A stretch of 64,000 nucleotides of DNA, from contig NZ_PVUF01000002.1 in assembly GCF_003003215.1 (NCBI RefSeq), positions 124,001-188,000 on the forward strand, read 5' to 3'. The notes under the pieces are model-generated. The model did not search any database. It worked only from the letters and a program-made list of their open reading frames with translations, and was not told where the DNA came from. The position numbers were made by a program, and so were the translations under genes. Positions 1-9,495 of the stretch are shown here, piece after piece (the stretch's first letter is position 1; each line of letters begins with the position of its first letter). The stretch is from Tritonibacter scottomollicae (GTDB lineage: Bacteria > Pseudomonadota > Alphaproteobacteria > Rhodobacterales > Rhodobacteraceae).

Positions 1-473
1 GGACCACCAAGAACCCGACGTACAAGCAGGTCGGACGTGGCGGAACCGGTCACTACGAGGCCGTCAAAATCCTTTTTGATCCTGTGATCGTCAGTCGCGA
101 GGCGCTGTTGAACCTGTTCCTGCGCTCCATCGATCCAACCGATGCGGGTGGTCAATTTTGTGATCGCGGCGAGCCTTACCGCACAGCCATATTTGTCTCT
201 AACAAAGAGGAAAAGGCCCTAGCTGATCAGGTCAAGGGTGAAGCTCAGGCAGAGTTGAGCCGCGATATTGTGACGCCGATCCTCGATACTGCGAGGTTCT
301 ACGAGGCAGAGGATTACCATCAGGACTACTACAAGGGCGACGGGTTGGTATTCACGCGTTTCGGTCCCTTGCGGCAATCCAAGGCTTACAAACGCTATCG
401 CACGGCATGCGGGCGTGACGCGCGGGTTTCCGATCTCTGGGGTGACGCTGCCCCCTTCGCCAAGCTCTACTGA
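1..473 (+). CDS. msrA: Peptide-methionine (S)-S-oxide reductase MsrA, 3' part
   Basis: The gene enters from the left edge; its frame starts at base 3 and 156 codons are visible. MsrA reduces methionine S-sulfoxide in proteins. Visible MsrA signatures are NPTYKQVGRGGTGHYEAV at the start, a DPTDAGGQFCDRGEPYRTAI block and AEDYHQDYY near the C-terminus. The usual GCFW active-site motif would lie just upstream, outside the window, so catalytic competence cannot be checked. MsrA proteins usually run about 170-215 residues, so perhaps 20-60 residues are missing. A hairpin follows the stop directly. Confidence 0.9.
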   Translation, partial: TTKNPTYKQVGRGGTGHYEAVKILFDPVIVSREALLNLFLRSIDPTDAGGQFCDRGEPYRTAIFVSNKEEKALADQVKGEAQAELSRDIVTPILDTARFYEAEDYHQDYYKGDGLVFTRFGPLRQSKAYKRYRTACGRDARVSDLWGDAAPFAKLY

Positions 474-481
474 CAGATATG

Positions 482-515
482 AAAAAGGGGCCGCAGTGGC
501 CCCTTCATCCTTTTT
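482..515 (+). terminator. Rho-independent terminator after msrA
   Basis: The inverted repeat ggggcc/ggcccc (487-492 with 498-503) is flanked by an A-run and a later T-run. It may serve msrA and, in the other direction, the converging ribokinase gene. Confidence 0.7.
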
Positions 516-548
516 ACCCCGTGCAGCTTGTGATGGAATCCACGGTGC

Positions 549-1421
549 CTAGAATTTCGCCTCCTGGACTTCCTTCAGATCCGGGATCACATCCGCAGCG
601 CCGTGGCGCGTGACCATCAAGGCACCTGCCCGCGACGCCTGTGTCATCGCCTGTGCCATCGGCAACCCTCGATCCAGCGCCGCCAGCACATAGCCCGTAA
701 ACGTGTCCCCTGCCCCAGTGGTATCCACGGGCGTAACGCGTTGCGCTGGGACATCTATCTTTGAACCGTCTCGACCATTGAAATGGCGTGCCCCCTTTGC
801 CCCCAGAGTGACGATCACATCGTCAACACCGAGATCTTGCGGGGCCTTGCCGGTGGCAGCTTGTAGCTGCGCCGCTTCGACCTCGTTCAGGAACAGCAGA
901 TCGATGAACGGTAGCACGGCCTGCACCGCCTCGGCATCAAAAGGCGCGGCGGCGTAGGCGACACGCAGGCCAATCTGATGACCGATCCGTGCGGCTTCGG
1001 CCTGCATGTTGGTTTCATTCTGCATCAGCAGTATGTCCCCGGCATTGGCAGCCGTGAGTGCCTGACCGATCTGATCTTCGGTCAGGGCACGGTTGGCACC
1101 CGGGTAGAGAATGATCTGGTTCTCACCGCTTGGATCAACTGCAATGATCGCGTGACCGGTGGCGGTGTCCAGCTGCGCTATGTAACGCGTATCGACACCA
1201 TATTCAGTCAGGCGATCAACGGTCCATTTGCCCTCCGGACCGATCGCACCAATGTGGCAAGCATGCGCCCCGGCCCGGGCCGCAGCAACGGACATATTGG
1301 CTCCCTTGCCGCCCAGCCCCTGATCAAAGGAGCTGGCCGCAAGTGTTTCACCGGGCTCCGGCATATGTGGCAGAGCATAAACCATGTCGATGTTGATCGA
1401 CCCGAGGTTCCAGATTGCCAT
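549..1421 (-). CDS. rbsK: Ribokinase-family (PfkB) sugar kinase
   Basis: This 290-residue PfkB-family kinase most likely phosphorylates ribose at O5 with ATP. It has the substrate-side GGKGAN motif (about residues 37-42), an NEVEA motif in mid-protein, and the ATP/anion-hole motif DTTGAGDTF, with the presumed catalytic Asp near residue 239. The length is usual for the family. No ribose transporter or ribose regulator lies beside it, so the substrate is inferred from family resemblance. It starts 22 bp downstream of the malic enzyme stop on the same strand and may be co-transcribed with it. Confidence 0.85.
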   Translation of the reverse strand: MAIWNLGSINIDMVYALPHMPEPGETLAASSFDQGLGGKGANMSVAAARAGAHACHIGAIGPEGKWTVDRLTEYGVDTRYIAQLDTATGHAIIAVDPSGENQIILYPGANRALTEDQIGQALTAANAGDILLMQNETNMQAEAARIGHQIGLRVAYAAAPFDAEAVQAVLPFIDLLFLNEVEAAQLQAATGKAPQDLGVDDVIVTLGAKGARHFNGRDGSKIDVPAQRVTPVDTTGAGDTFTGYVLAALDRGLPMAQAMTQASRAGALMVTRHGAADVIPDLKEVQEAKF

Positions 1422-1442
1422 GGTGATGCGTCTCCCCGTGCG

Positions 1443-3698
1443 TCAGCCGATATTACAAGCCGCCAGAACGGCCATGTTCAGCACGTCATTGGCGGTCGAA
1501 CTGGTAGAACAGATCTGGATCGGCTTGTCGACGCCGGACAGGATCGGACCCACAACGGTCGCACCCCCCATTTCCTGCATCAACTTGACCGAGATCGAGG
1601 CCGAGTGCCGCGCTGGAACCACCAGAATGTTGGCGGGGCCAGACAGACGCTGGAACGGGTAGTGCTCCTGAGCCTTGGCGTTCAGCGCCACATCCACGGT
1701 CATTTCGCCTTCGTATTCGAAATCCACCCCGCGTTTATCAAGCACGGTTGGCGCGATATGCATCTTCTCGGCGCGTTCCGAGACCGGATAGCCGAAGGTG
1801 GAGAAGCTGACGAAGGCCACGCGCGGCTCCAGACCCATATGGCGGGCAACACCGGCGGCGCGTTCCGCAATGGTGGCGAGATCATTCTCGTTTGGCCATT
1901 CATGCACCAGCGTATCGCCGATCAGAACGATCCGCCCCTTGTGCAAAAGCGCTGTGACCCCAGCAGCCCCATGGTCGGCATCCGCATCAAAGACGTGGTT
2001 GATCTTTTCCAACACATGCGCAGACTTGCGCGTCGCGCCCGTCACCAGACCATCCCCATGCCCATGTGCCAGCATCAACGCCGAGAACACATGCCGGTCA
2101 CGCGCCACCAGACGGTGGATGTCTTTCCGGTCAAACCCCTTGCGGTTCAGTCGGTTATAAAGAAAATCCCGATAGGTGTCGAAATGCTGGGTGTTGGCCG
2201 CGTTGACCACATCAAGCTCGCGCACCGCATCGCCAAGTCCGGCCTCTTCAAGCTTGGCTTTGACGTCGTCCGGCCGTCCCACGACCAGCGCCTTGCCAAA
2301 ACCGGAGCGCTGATAGGTTACCGCCGCGCGCAGCACACGGGGATCGTCGCCCTCGGCAAAGATCATCCGGGATTGGGCAGCACGGGCACGGGCATTGAGG
2401 CCGCGCAGGATGGATTGCGTCGGATCCATGCGACCACGCAGACCGTGCTCATAGGCATCCATGTCGATGATCGGACGACGCGCCACGCCGGTGTCCATGC
2501 CCGCCTTGGCGACAGCAGGCGGAATGCGGTGGATCAGGCGCGGATCAAAGGGGGTCGGGATGATGTAATCGCGCCCGAAGGACAGCGATTTGCCATAGGC
2601 CAGCGCCACCTCGTCTGGCACATCCTCTCGTGCAAGACGCGCCAGCGCGTGGGCGCAGGCGATCTTCATTTCGTCATTGATAGCACGGGCGTGAATGTCG
2701 AGCGCCCCGCGGAAAAGGTAGGGAAAGCCCAGCACGTTGTTGACCTGGTTCGGATAGTCAGACCGCCCAGTGGCAACAATGGCATCCACACGCACCTCAT
2801 GCGCCTCTTCCGGAGTGATCTCCGGGTCCGGATTGGCCATGGCAAAGATGACCGGGTTGTCGGCCATGGACTTGACCATCTCCTGGGTCACAGCACCCTT
2901 GACCGACACGCCGAGGAAGACGTCCGCACCATTCATGGCGTCTTCGAGGGAACGCAGCTCCGTCTTGACAGCATGGGCAGATTTCCACTGGTTCATACCC
3001 TCGGTACGACCCTGGTAGATCACGCCCTTGGTGTCGCAGACGATGCAATTGTCGTGCTGCGCGCCCATGGATTTCAGCAATTCGATGCAGGCAATGCCCG
3101 CAGCGCCTGCACCGTTGAGGACGATGCGCACATCCTCGATCTTCTTGCCGCTGAGGTGCAGAGCATTGATCAGACCGGCAGCACAGATCACCGCAGTCCC
3201 GTGCTGGTCATCATGAAAGACCGGGATGTCCATCTCTTCCTTGAGCTTCTGCTCGATGATGAAACATTCAGGCGCCTTGATGTCCTCAAGGTTGATGCCA
3301 CCGAAGGTCGGCCCCATCAGCTTCACCGCCTTGATGAATTCATCCGGATCCTCTGTGTCCAGCTCGATGTCGATGGAATTCACATCGGCAAAACGTTTGA
3401 AGAGAACCGATTTGCCTTCCATCACCGGCTTGGAGCCGAGCGCGCCAAGGTTGCCGAGCCCCAGAACCGCCGTCCCGTTGGAGATTACCGCAACCAGGTT
3501 GCCTTTGTTGGTGTAGTCATAGGCCAGCTCCGGGTTTTCGGCGATCGCCTCGCAGGGAACCGCAACGCCGGGGCTGTAGGCCAGCGACAGGTCGCGTTGC
3601 GTGGTCATCGGCACTGTCGCCGACACTTCCCATTTGCCCGGCGTGGGCTCCAGGTGAAAGGCCAGCGCCTCTTCATTGGTGATCTTGGCTTTGGGCAT
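1443..3698 (-). CDS. maeB: NADP-dependent malic enzyme with phosphotransacetylase-like C-terminal domain
   Basis: This 751-residue protein decarboxylates malate to pyruvate with reduction of NAD(P), a route from the TCA cycle to pyruvate and NADPH. The malic domain comes first, with FHDDQHGTAV at 161-170, followed by an NAD-binding NGAGAAG at 195-201. From about residue 430 the sequence resembles phosphate acetyltransferase. This two-domain form is the usual MaeB of proteobacteria; the C-terminal part is generally regulatory rather than a working transacetylase. Start: ATG at 3698. The 323-bp upstream gap gives room for its own promoter. Confidence 0.95.
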   Translation of the reverse strand: MPKAKITNEEALAFHLEPTPGKWEVSATVPMTTQRDLSLAYSPGVAVPCEAIAENPELAYDYTNKGNLVAVISNGTAVLGLGNLGALGSKPVMEGKSVLFKRFADVNSIDIELDTEDPDEFIKAVKLMGPTFGGINLEDIKAPECFIIEQKLKEEMDIPVFHDDQHGTAVICAAGLINALHLSGKKIEDVRIVLNGAGAAGIACIELLKSMGAQHDNCIVCDTKGVIYQGRTEGMNQWKSAHAVKTELRSLEDAMNGADVFLGVSVKGAVTQEMVKSMADNPVIFAMANPDPEITPEEAHEVRVDAIVATGRSDYPNQVNNVLGFPYLFRGALDIHARAINDEMKIACAHALARLAREDVPDEVALAYGKSLSFGRDYIIPTPFDPRLIHRIPPAVAKAGMDTGVARRPIIDMDAYEHGLRGRMDPTQSILRGLNARARAAQSRMIFAEGDDPRVLRAAVTYQRSGFGKALVVGRPDDVKAKLEEAGLGDAVRELDVVNAANTQHFDTYRDFLYNRLNRKGFDRKDIHRLVARDRHVFSALMLAHGHGDGLVTGATRKSAHVLEKINHVFDADADHGAAGVTALLHKGRIVLIGDTLVHEWPNENDLATIAERAAGVARHMGLEPRVAFVSFSTFGYPVSERAEKMHIAPTVLDKRGVDFEYEGEMTVDVALNAKAQEHYPFQRLSGPANILVVPARHSASISVKLMQEMGGATVVGPILSGVDKPIQICSTSSTANDVLNMAVLAACNIG

Positions 3699-4021
3699 GT
3701 CGGTCTACGTCCTCTCCTAGTCAAAAACCGTCATATCCCAGTGCCGAGATCCCCTCAATGCACGGCTTTCACAATTCACTGTTTTGCATTTCTTTCAAAT
3801 CGCACCTTAAAATCGAAAGGGTTTGTCAAATTTCGGCCCCATTTCAGACCCGCATTCGCTATAGTTCTTTGGTGTTTCTTAACCGCACTTGTTGACCAAG
3901 TGGCGCAACGGCAGACCTGTCGGCTGCATATGCCAGAATGGCGCCCCCGTCTGTTCGGGACCTGTTCCAGCAGACCAATGAAACACGCATGCCAGTTTTT
4001 TGGTTATATAGGGGTGTACGT
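3699..4021. other. Intergenic region between divergent maeB and flagellin gene
   Basis: This stretch separates two divergent genes and must hold both promoters. It is AT-richer than its flanks around 3770-3880. No clear sigma-70, sigma-28 or sigma-54 promoter pair, RNA gene or repeat could be assigned by eye. Confidence 0.5.
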
Positions 4022-4867
4022 ATGACAAGTATCAACACCAATCCAGGCGCCGAGATCGCGCTTCGGGTTCTGTCAAACAATCAGGTAGAGAAGGAGGATG
4101 TCCAAGACGACATCTCTACCGGCAAGGAGGTCGACAAGGCCAAGGACGCGCCAGCGATCTGGGCGATTTCCGAAATCATGGGGTCCGATCTGGCCGGGTT
4201 CGAGGCCACCTCGAACGGGCTGAACATCGGCGAAGCCACGGTCGCAGTGGCCTCTGCCGGAGCGGAACAGGTCACCTCACTGCTGACCGACATGAAGGAG
4301 CTGACAATCCAGGCCGGCTCCGGCGTGGCGGATTATGCCATGATAGAGGAGCAACTGGCCCAGAAGACGGAGCAGATCAACACCATCATCTCTTCCTCTT
4401 CCTTCAACGGGGTCAACCTTCTGGCCACCAATGCGGATGGCAATGGCGGCACCGGCTTGGCAGTTGCGGCCTCGCAGGATCGCGCTGGTGACAACGCGCC
4501 GACGCAATCCACCATCACCGTGGACAGCGTCGATTTCGAGGGCAGCACAAGCTTTGACATCAACAACCGCACGGCGGTGACCGATGCCGCATCCGCACGC
4601 ACCGCACTTGGTGAAATCGAGGGTTTCTTGCGCTACGCCACCGATGGCGCCGCCGCCCTTGGGGCCGGTGCGCAGCAGATGGCCGAACAGGATGTCTTCC
4701 TCGACAAGCTCAGCGATGCCGTGAAGATGGGCATCAGCGAGTTGACCGACACCGACATGGAAGATGCTGCAGCTCGTTATGAGGCGCTGAGCGCTCAGGA
4801 GCAGTTAGGTGGCCTGTCGCTGTCGATTGCCAATGCATCCCCGGGTTCGCTTCTGTCGCTCTACTGA
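4022..4867 (+). CDS. fliC: Flagellin (solitary)
   Basis: This 281-residue protein has the flagellin plan. The N-terminal D0/D1 helix starts MTSINTNPGAEIALRVL and continues with an ISTGKEVDKAKDAPAIWAIS segment equivalent to the LSTGxRINxAxDDxAG block. A variable middle follows, and a C-terminal helix ends in SIANASPGSLLSLY. Flagellins are exported by the flagellar type III system and polymerise into the filament. I chose the ATG at 4022 because the conserved N-terminus begins there; an upstream in-frame start at 3938 would add 28 residues unlike flagellin. No other flagellar or chemotaxis gene lies within the window, so it is an orphan. Several consensus residues differ (DAPAIW in place of DDAAGL), which could mark an alternative flagellin. 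Confidence 0.85.
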   Translation: MTSINTNPGAEIALRVLSNNQVEKEDVQDDISTGKEVDKAKDAPAIWAISEIMGSDLAGFEATSNGLNIGEATVAVASAGAEQVTSLLTDMKELTIQAGSGVADYAMIEEQLAQKTEQINTIISSSSFNGVNLLATNADGNGGTGLAVAASQDRAGDNAPTQSTITVDSVDFEGSTSFDINNRTAVTDAASARTALGEIEGFLRYATDGAAALGAGAQQMAEQDVFLDKLSDAVKMGISELTDTDMEDAAARYEALSAQEQLGGLSLSIANASPGSLLSLY

Positions 4868-4891
4868 CGACGACCCTGAAACAACGTCTTT

Positions 4892-4925
4892 GGCCGAACT
4901 CCGCGACTGTAGGGTTCGGCCTTTG
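4892..4925 (+). terminator. Terminator after flagellin gene
   Basis: A perfect 8-bp stem, ggccgaac (4892-4899) with gttcggcc (4914-4921), is followed by a short T-rich stretch. It lies between the flagellin stop and mutS. Confidence 0.65.
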
Positions 4926-4992
4926 GATTGCCGGGTTTTCCTCACGACTCGAGCCATGTAAACGTCATGCGACGTGACCGATGGGGGCCCGC

Positions 4993-7647
4993 ATGACCGT
5001 TACGCCGATGATGGCGCAGTATCTCGAAATCAAGGCGCAATATCCTGATGCCCTGTTGTTCTATCGCATGGGCGATTTCTACGAGATGTTCTTTGAGGAC
5101 GCGGTCAACGCGGCCGAAGCGCTGGATATCGCGCTCACCAAACGCGGTAAACATGAGGATCAGGACATCCCCATGTGCGGTGTGCCGGTACATGCCGCCG
5201 AGGGCTATCTACTGACCCTGATCCGCAAGGGATTTCGCGTCGCCGTGGGCGAACAGCTGGAAAGCCCGGCAGAAGCCAAGAAACGTGGTGCCAAATCCGT
5301 GGTGAAACGCGATGTGGTGCGTCTGGTGACCCCCGGCACCCTGACCGAGGATTCGCTTCTGGAGGCCCGCCGCCACAACTTTCTCGTGGCTTATGCCGAG
5401 TTGCGCGATCAGGCCGCACTCGCCTGGGCCGACATCTCCACCGGCGTGTTCCACGTGATGCCGATCGCCCGCGTGCGCCTCAGCCCGGAACTGGCCCGGC
5501 TGGCCCCCTCGGAGCTGATCGTTGCCGATGGCCCCGTGTTTGACGCCACACGGCCCCTCGCTGATGAATACAAGATCCCGCTGACGCCGCTGGGCAAGGC
5601 GAGCTTTGACAGCAGCGCCGCGGAAAAACGTCTCTGCACCCTGTTCAATGTCGGCGCGCTCGATGGGTTTGGCAGCTTCAGCCGGGCGGAGATTTCCGCC
5701 ATGGGCGCGGTGGTCGACTATCTGGAGATCACCCAGAAGGGCAAGCTGCCGCTGCTGCAACCCCCTCTACAGGAGGCCGAGGACCGCACCGTCCAGATCG
5801 ACGCTTCCACCCGCCGCAATCTGGAAATCACCCGGTCTCTCTCCGGTGGCCGCGCTGGATCACTGCTTTCGGTGGTGGATCGAACTGTTACGCCCGGCGG
5901 CGGGCGTCTGCTGGAGCAACGCCTTTCAAGCCCCTCGCGCAATCTCGACGTGATCTCCGCACGCCTCGCCGCGCTGGACGCAACGGTCGAGGACCCTACC
6001 CGCTGCGATGCGCTGCGCGGCATGCTGCGTAAGACGCCCGATATTGACCGCGCCCTGTCCCGCCTCGCGCTGGACAGAGGTGGCCCGCGTGACCTTGCCG
6101 GTATCCGCAACGCGCTGACCCAGGGCGAAGAGATCGAACGCGAGCTGCAGGGTCAGGACCTGCCGCCTCTGCTGACCGAGGCGGCACAGGCCTTGCGCGG
6201 CTTTGATGACCTGCTGGCCCTGCTGGACGCCGCCCTGATTGCGGAGCCGCCTCTGTTGGCGCGGGATGGCGGCTTCATCGCGCCGGAATTCGATCCCGAG
6301 CTGGACGAGGCCCGCACCCTGCGTGACGAAGGGCGATCCGTAATCGCCGGCTTGCAGAAGAAATATGCCGAACACACCGGTGTCACCTCGCTGAAGATCA
6401 AGCACAACAACGTGTTGGGTTATTTCATCGAAACCACAGCGACCCATGCCGCCAAGATGCAATCCGCACCGATGTCGGAAACCTATATCCACCGTCAGAC
6501 CACCGCCAATCAGGTGCGCTTTACCACGGTGGAGCTGAGCGAGATCGAGACCAAGATCCTGAACGCCGGAAATCAGGCTCTGGAGATCGAAAAGCGGCTC
6601 TATCAAAGGCTTTCTTGCGCCATTCTCGACTGTGCCGCCCGACTTAACCAAGCCGCGCGGGGCTTTGCCGAACTGGATCTGATCACTGCCCTTGCCGATC
6701 TGGCGCGGGGTGAAAACTGGACCCGGCCAAAGGTCGACGCGAGCCGCGCGTTTCACGTGGATGGTGGCCGTCACCCGGTGGTCGAGCAAGCCCTGCGCCA
6801 ACAGGGCGGCGAGACATTTGTGGCCAATGACTGCGACCTCAGCACCGAGGATGGCGCCGCAGTCTGGTTGCTGACCGGTCCCAACATGGCGGGTAAATCG
6901 ACCTTCCTGCGCCAGAACGCCTTGATCGCCGTGCTCGCCCAGATGGGCAGCTATGTCCCGGCAGAGGCCGCGCATGTGGGCATGGTCAGCCAACTGTTCA
7001 GCCGCGTCGGTGCGTCGGATGACCTCGCCCGCGGTCGCTCCACCTTCATGGTAGAGATGGTCGAAACTGCCGCCATCCTGAATCAGGCCGACGACCGCGC
7101 GCTGGTGATCCTTGATGAGATCGGTCGCGGCACCGCCACCTATGATGGCCTCTCGATCGCCTGGGCAACGCTGGAACACTTGCATGAGGTCAACCGCTCG
7201 CGCGCGCTGTTTGCCACCCACTACCACGAGCTGACACAGCTGGCCGCCAAGCTACCCGGCGTCGACAATGCCACCGTCACCGTCAAGGAATGGGAAGGCG
7301 AGGTTATCTTCCTGCATGAGGTCAAGAAAGGCGCTGCAGATCGGTCCTACGGTGTACAAGTAGCCCAGCTCGCTGGCCTGCCAGCCTCCGTCGTGGAGCG
7401 CGCGCGCAGTGTTCTCGACATGCTGGAGAAAAGCAGCCGCGAAGGTGGTGGCGCAGGCAAGGTGCAGATCGACGACCTGCCGCTTTTTGCCGCCGCTCCG
7501 CCGCCGCAACCAACAGCCCCGACCGCTTCACCGGTGCTGGACCTGCTTGAGGGGATCAATCCCGATGACCTCAGCCCGCGGGAGGCGCTCGAGACCCTCT
7601 ATCGCCTCAAGGAAGAGGCCCTGATCAAGAAAGAACGGCGAGCCTGA
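4993..7647 (+). CDS. mutS: DNA mismatch repair protein MutS
   Basis: MutS recognises mismatches and starts methyl-independent repair with MutL. The protein is about 884 residues. The N-terminal mismatch-binding domain carries GDFYEMF, with the Phe-x-Glu wedge. The C-terminal ABC-type ATPase has GPNMAGKST near residue 629 and the Walker B/signature region ILDEIGRGTATYDG near 708. Start: I prefer the ATG at 4993 (MTVTPMMAQY) because a G-run lies just upstream; an in-frame ATG at 4981 adds four residues. In the connector region the frequent CEQ tripeptide reads GEQ. mutL is not in the window. Confidence 0.96.
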   Translation: MTVTPMMAQYLEIKAQYPDALLFYRMGDFYEMFFEDAVNAAEALDIALTKRGKHEDQDIPMCGVPVHAAEGYLLTLIRKGFRVAVGEQLESPAEAKKRGAKSVVKRDVVRLVTPGTLTEDSLLEARRHNFLVAYAELRDQAALAWADISTGVFHVMPIARVRLSPELARLAPSELIVADGPVFDATRPLADEYKIPLTPLGKASFDSSAAEKRLCTLFNVGALDGFGSFSRAEISAMGAVVDYLEITQKGKLPLLQPPLQEAEDRTVQIDASTRRNLEITRSLSGGRAGSLLSVVDRTVTPGGGRLLEQRLSSPSRNLDVISARLAALDATVEDPTRCDALRGMLRKTPDIDRALSRLALDRGGPRDLAGIRNALTQGEEIERELQGQDLPPLLTEAAQALRGFDDLLALLDAALIAEPPLLARDGGFIAPEFDPELDEARTLRDEGRSVIAGLQKKYAEHTGVTSLKIKHNNVLGYFIETTATHAAKMQSAPMSETYIHRQTTANQVRFTTVELSEIETKILNAGNQALEIEKRLYQRLSCAILDCAARLNQAARGFAELDLITALADLARGENWTRPKVDASRAFHVDGGRHPVVEQALRQQGGETFVANDCDLSTEDGAAVWLLTGPNMAGKSTFLRQNALIAVLAQMGSYVPAEAAHVGMVSQLFSRVGASDDLARGRSTFMVEMVETAAILNQADDRALVILDEIGRGTATYDGLSIAWATLEHLHEVNRSRALFATHYHELTQLAAKLPGVDNATVTVKEWEGEVIFLHEVKKGAADRSYGVQVAQLAGLPASVVERARSVLDMLEKSSREGGGAGKVQIDDLPLFAAAPPPQPTAPTASPVLDLLEGINPDDLSPREALETLYRLKEEALIKKERRA

Positions 7648-7663
7648 GGCACGCCGCACTTTC

Positions 7664-7717
7664 ATCTTTTCAAAAATATCCCCGCCGGAGGCCCGGGCCC
7701 GTATGGGCCCGACTACA
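7664..7717. repeat. Intergenic hairpin / possible REP-like element
   Basis: Between the convergent mutS and grpE genes is a phrase 'tcatcttttcaaaaatatcc' followed by a GC-rich hairpin, cgggccc/gggcccg around 7692-7709. Similar phrases near 3' ends are, from memory, common in Roseobacter-group genomes. Whether it is a dispersed repeat here cannot be shown from one copy. It may act as a bidirectional terminator, although no strong T-tract follows. Confidence 0.35.
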
Positions 7718-8281
7718 TCACGACGCCGGCGTGGACGATACGCCAACCTGCGCCGGACGCAGAAGACGGTCGTGCAACATGAAGCCCTCTGCCGACACCT
7801 GAATGATGTCGCCAGCTTTGGTGCCGGGCACCGGTGCCTCGAACATCGCCTCATGCACCTGCGGGTCAAAGCGATCTCCGACCTCGGGCGTGATCACCTG
7901 AATGCCGTGCTTCTGGAACACATCCCGCAGCGCCCGCATGGTCAGTTCGACCCCTTCGATCAGCGCGGCTGCAACCGCCTTCTGCTCGTCACTTGCGGCT
8001 TCGACAGCGCGTTTCATGTTGTCATAGACCGGCAGCATGTCGCGTGCCAGTTTGGAGCCACCATATTGCTCTGCCTCGCGCCGTGCCTTGTCACCGCGCT
8101 TGCGGGAGTTTTCGGCATCGGCAAGGGCGCGCATGAAGCGGTCCTTGTATTCGTCACGCTCGGCACGCAGGCTGTCCAGCTCCAGCGCCTCGTCGTCATA
8201 TTCCTCGGTCTGAGCCGACAGCTCCTCGGCTTCGGCTGCCTCGATATCATCCAAAAAGTCTTCGTTCTTGGGCTCTGCCAT
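7718..8281 (-). CDS. grpE: Nucleotide exchange factor GrpE
   Basis: GrpE releases ADP from DnaK during the chaperone cycle. The 187-residue protein has an acidic N-terminus, a long helical dimerisation region and the C-terminal beta domain with the GrpE signature around 'GDRFDPQVHEAMFEAPVPG'. It lies 9 bp downstream of hrcA on the same strand, a standard heat-shock pairing. dnaK and dnaJ are not in the window. Confidence 0.95.
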   Translation of the reverse strand: MAEPKNEDFLDDIEAAEAEELSAQTEEYDDEALELDSLRAERDEYKDRFMRALADAENSRKRGDKARREAEQYGGSKLARDMLPVYDNMKRAVEAASDEQKAVAAALIEGVELTMRALRDVFQKHGIQVITPEVGDRFDPQVHEAMFEAPVPGTKAGDIIQVSAEGFMLHDRLLRPAQVGVSSTPAS

Positions 8282-8290
8282 AATCCACCT

Positions 8291-9355
8291 CTAGCTCCGG
8301 TCGGATACCATTTTCCCGACCAGCTGTGCCGTGTAGTCCACGATCGGCACAATCCGTCCGTAGTTCAGGCGCGTCGGGCCAATGACCCCCACCGCGCCGA
8401 TGATCTTTCGATCCGCGTTCATATAGGGAGACACCACCAAAGAGGAACCCGAAAGTGAGAAAAGTTTGTTCTCCGAGCCGATAAAAATGCGCACACCGTC
8501 GCCATCTTCGGTCAGTTCCAGGAATTCGGCGATGTCCCGTTTGCGCTCCAGATCGTCGAACAGGCTGCGGATCTTCTCCAACTCATCCGGAGCCCCCTCT
8601 TCCGAGAGGAGATTCGCCCGTCCCCGCACGATAAGCCGCGCCTGATCGCTGCCATCATCTTCCCACGCGGCGAGCCCGCTTTCGATCATGTCACTGGCAA
8701 GCGTGTCGATTTCCTGCCGGCGTTTTTCGATTTCGGACTGCACGTCCTTGCGCACCTGCCCCAGCGTGCGCCCTTCGATCAGCGCATTGAGAAAATTCGC
8801 CGCCTCCCGCATCGAACTGGGGGTTTGCCCTGGCGGTGGTGTGAACAGACGGTTTTCCACATGCCCGTCCGAGAACACCAGAACCACCAGCGACCGGTCC
8901 TGCGCCAGAGACACAAACTCGATATGGCGCAACTCAGCCTCATGCTTGGGCGTCAGCACCAGAGAGGCACCATGCGTCACCCCCGACAGCGCCGCGCCGA
9001 CACGGTCCAGCATGCCACTGACGTCGCTGGAATTGTCACCCAGCGTCCGGTCGATCGTCTCACGGTCCTGCATGCTGGGATCGCCCATTTGCAGCAACCC
9101 ATCGACAAACAGTCGCAATCCCATTTGGGTCGGAATACGGCCTGCGCTCACATGCGGGCTGTCCAGCAGCCCTAGATATTCCAGATCCTGCATAACGTTA
9201 CGCACAGTGGCGGCACTGACCTTCTCGCTCAGCGAACGCGTCAGGGTACGGCTGCCGACTGGCCCACCGGTATCCAGGTAGTTTTCCACAAGAATACGAA
9301 ACACCTCGCGCGAGCGATCGTTCATGTCTTGCAGTATGGAATTTGCGTCCGTCAT
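8291..9355 (-). CDS. hrcA: Heat-inducible transcription repressor HrcA
   Basis: HrcA represses class I heat-shock genes by binding CIRCE elements. The 354-residue protein has an N-terminal winged helix (about residues 20-90, containing VSAATVRNVMQDLEYLG and the SAGRIPT motif) and the GAF-like HrcA domain behind it. It is followed by grpE as an operon. I looked for a CIRCE dyad in its own upstream region (9356-9495) and found none, so its targets are probably elsewhere, for example at groESL. Confidence 0.95.
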   Translation of the reverse strand: MTDANSILQDMNDRSREVFRILVENYLDTGGPVGSRTLTRSLSEKVSAATVRNVMQDLEYLGLLDSPHVSAGRIPTQMGLRLFVDGLLQMGDPSMQDRETIDRTLGDNSSDVSGMLDRVGAALSGVTHGASLVLTPKHEAELRHIEFVSLAQDRSLVVLVFSDGHVENRLFTPPPGQTPSSMREAANFLNALIEGRTLGQVRKDVQSEIEKRRQEIDTLASDMIESGLAAWEDDGSDQARLIVRGRANLLSEEGAPDELEKIRSLFDDLERKRDIAEFLELTEDGDGVRIFIGSENKLFSLSGSSLVVSPYMNADRKIIGAVGVIGPTRLNYGRIVPIVDYTAQLVGKMVSDRS

Positions 9356-9495
9356 CTCAATCCCACTGTTCCCGACAGATACGGTGAACGTACCTCCCTT
9401 TTGTCACTAAAGCGCATTGCTAGATATGGTCAATGACCCTTGCATCGCCAACCCCCCGGACGGTATCGACGGGGCAACAGCAAAAGGATATCCAC

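Noticed and set aside
978-4025. 1015-codon plus-strand ORF opposite ribokinase and malic enzyme
   Set aside because: It is antisense to two clearly recognised genes, has no domain, and is rich in His/Arg/Gly as expected for the reverse of GC-rich coding DNA.
9356-9495. CIRCE operator upstream of hrcA
   Set aside because: No GCACTC-N9-GAGTGC-like dyad was found in the hrcA-rph gap.
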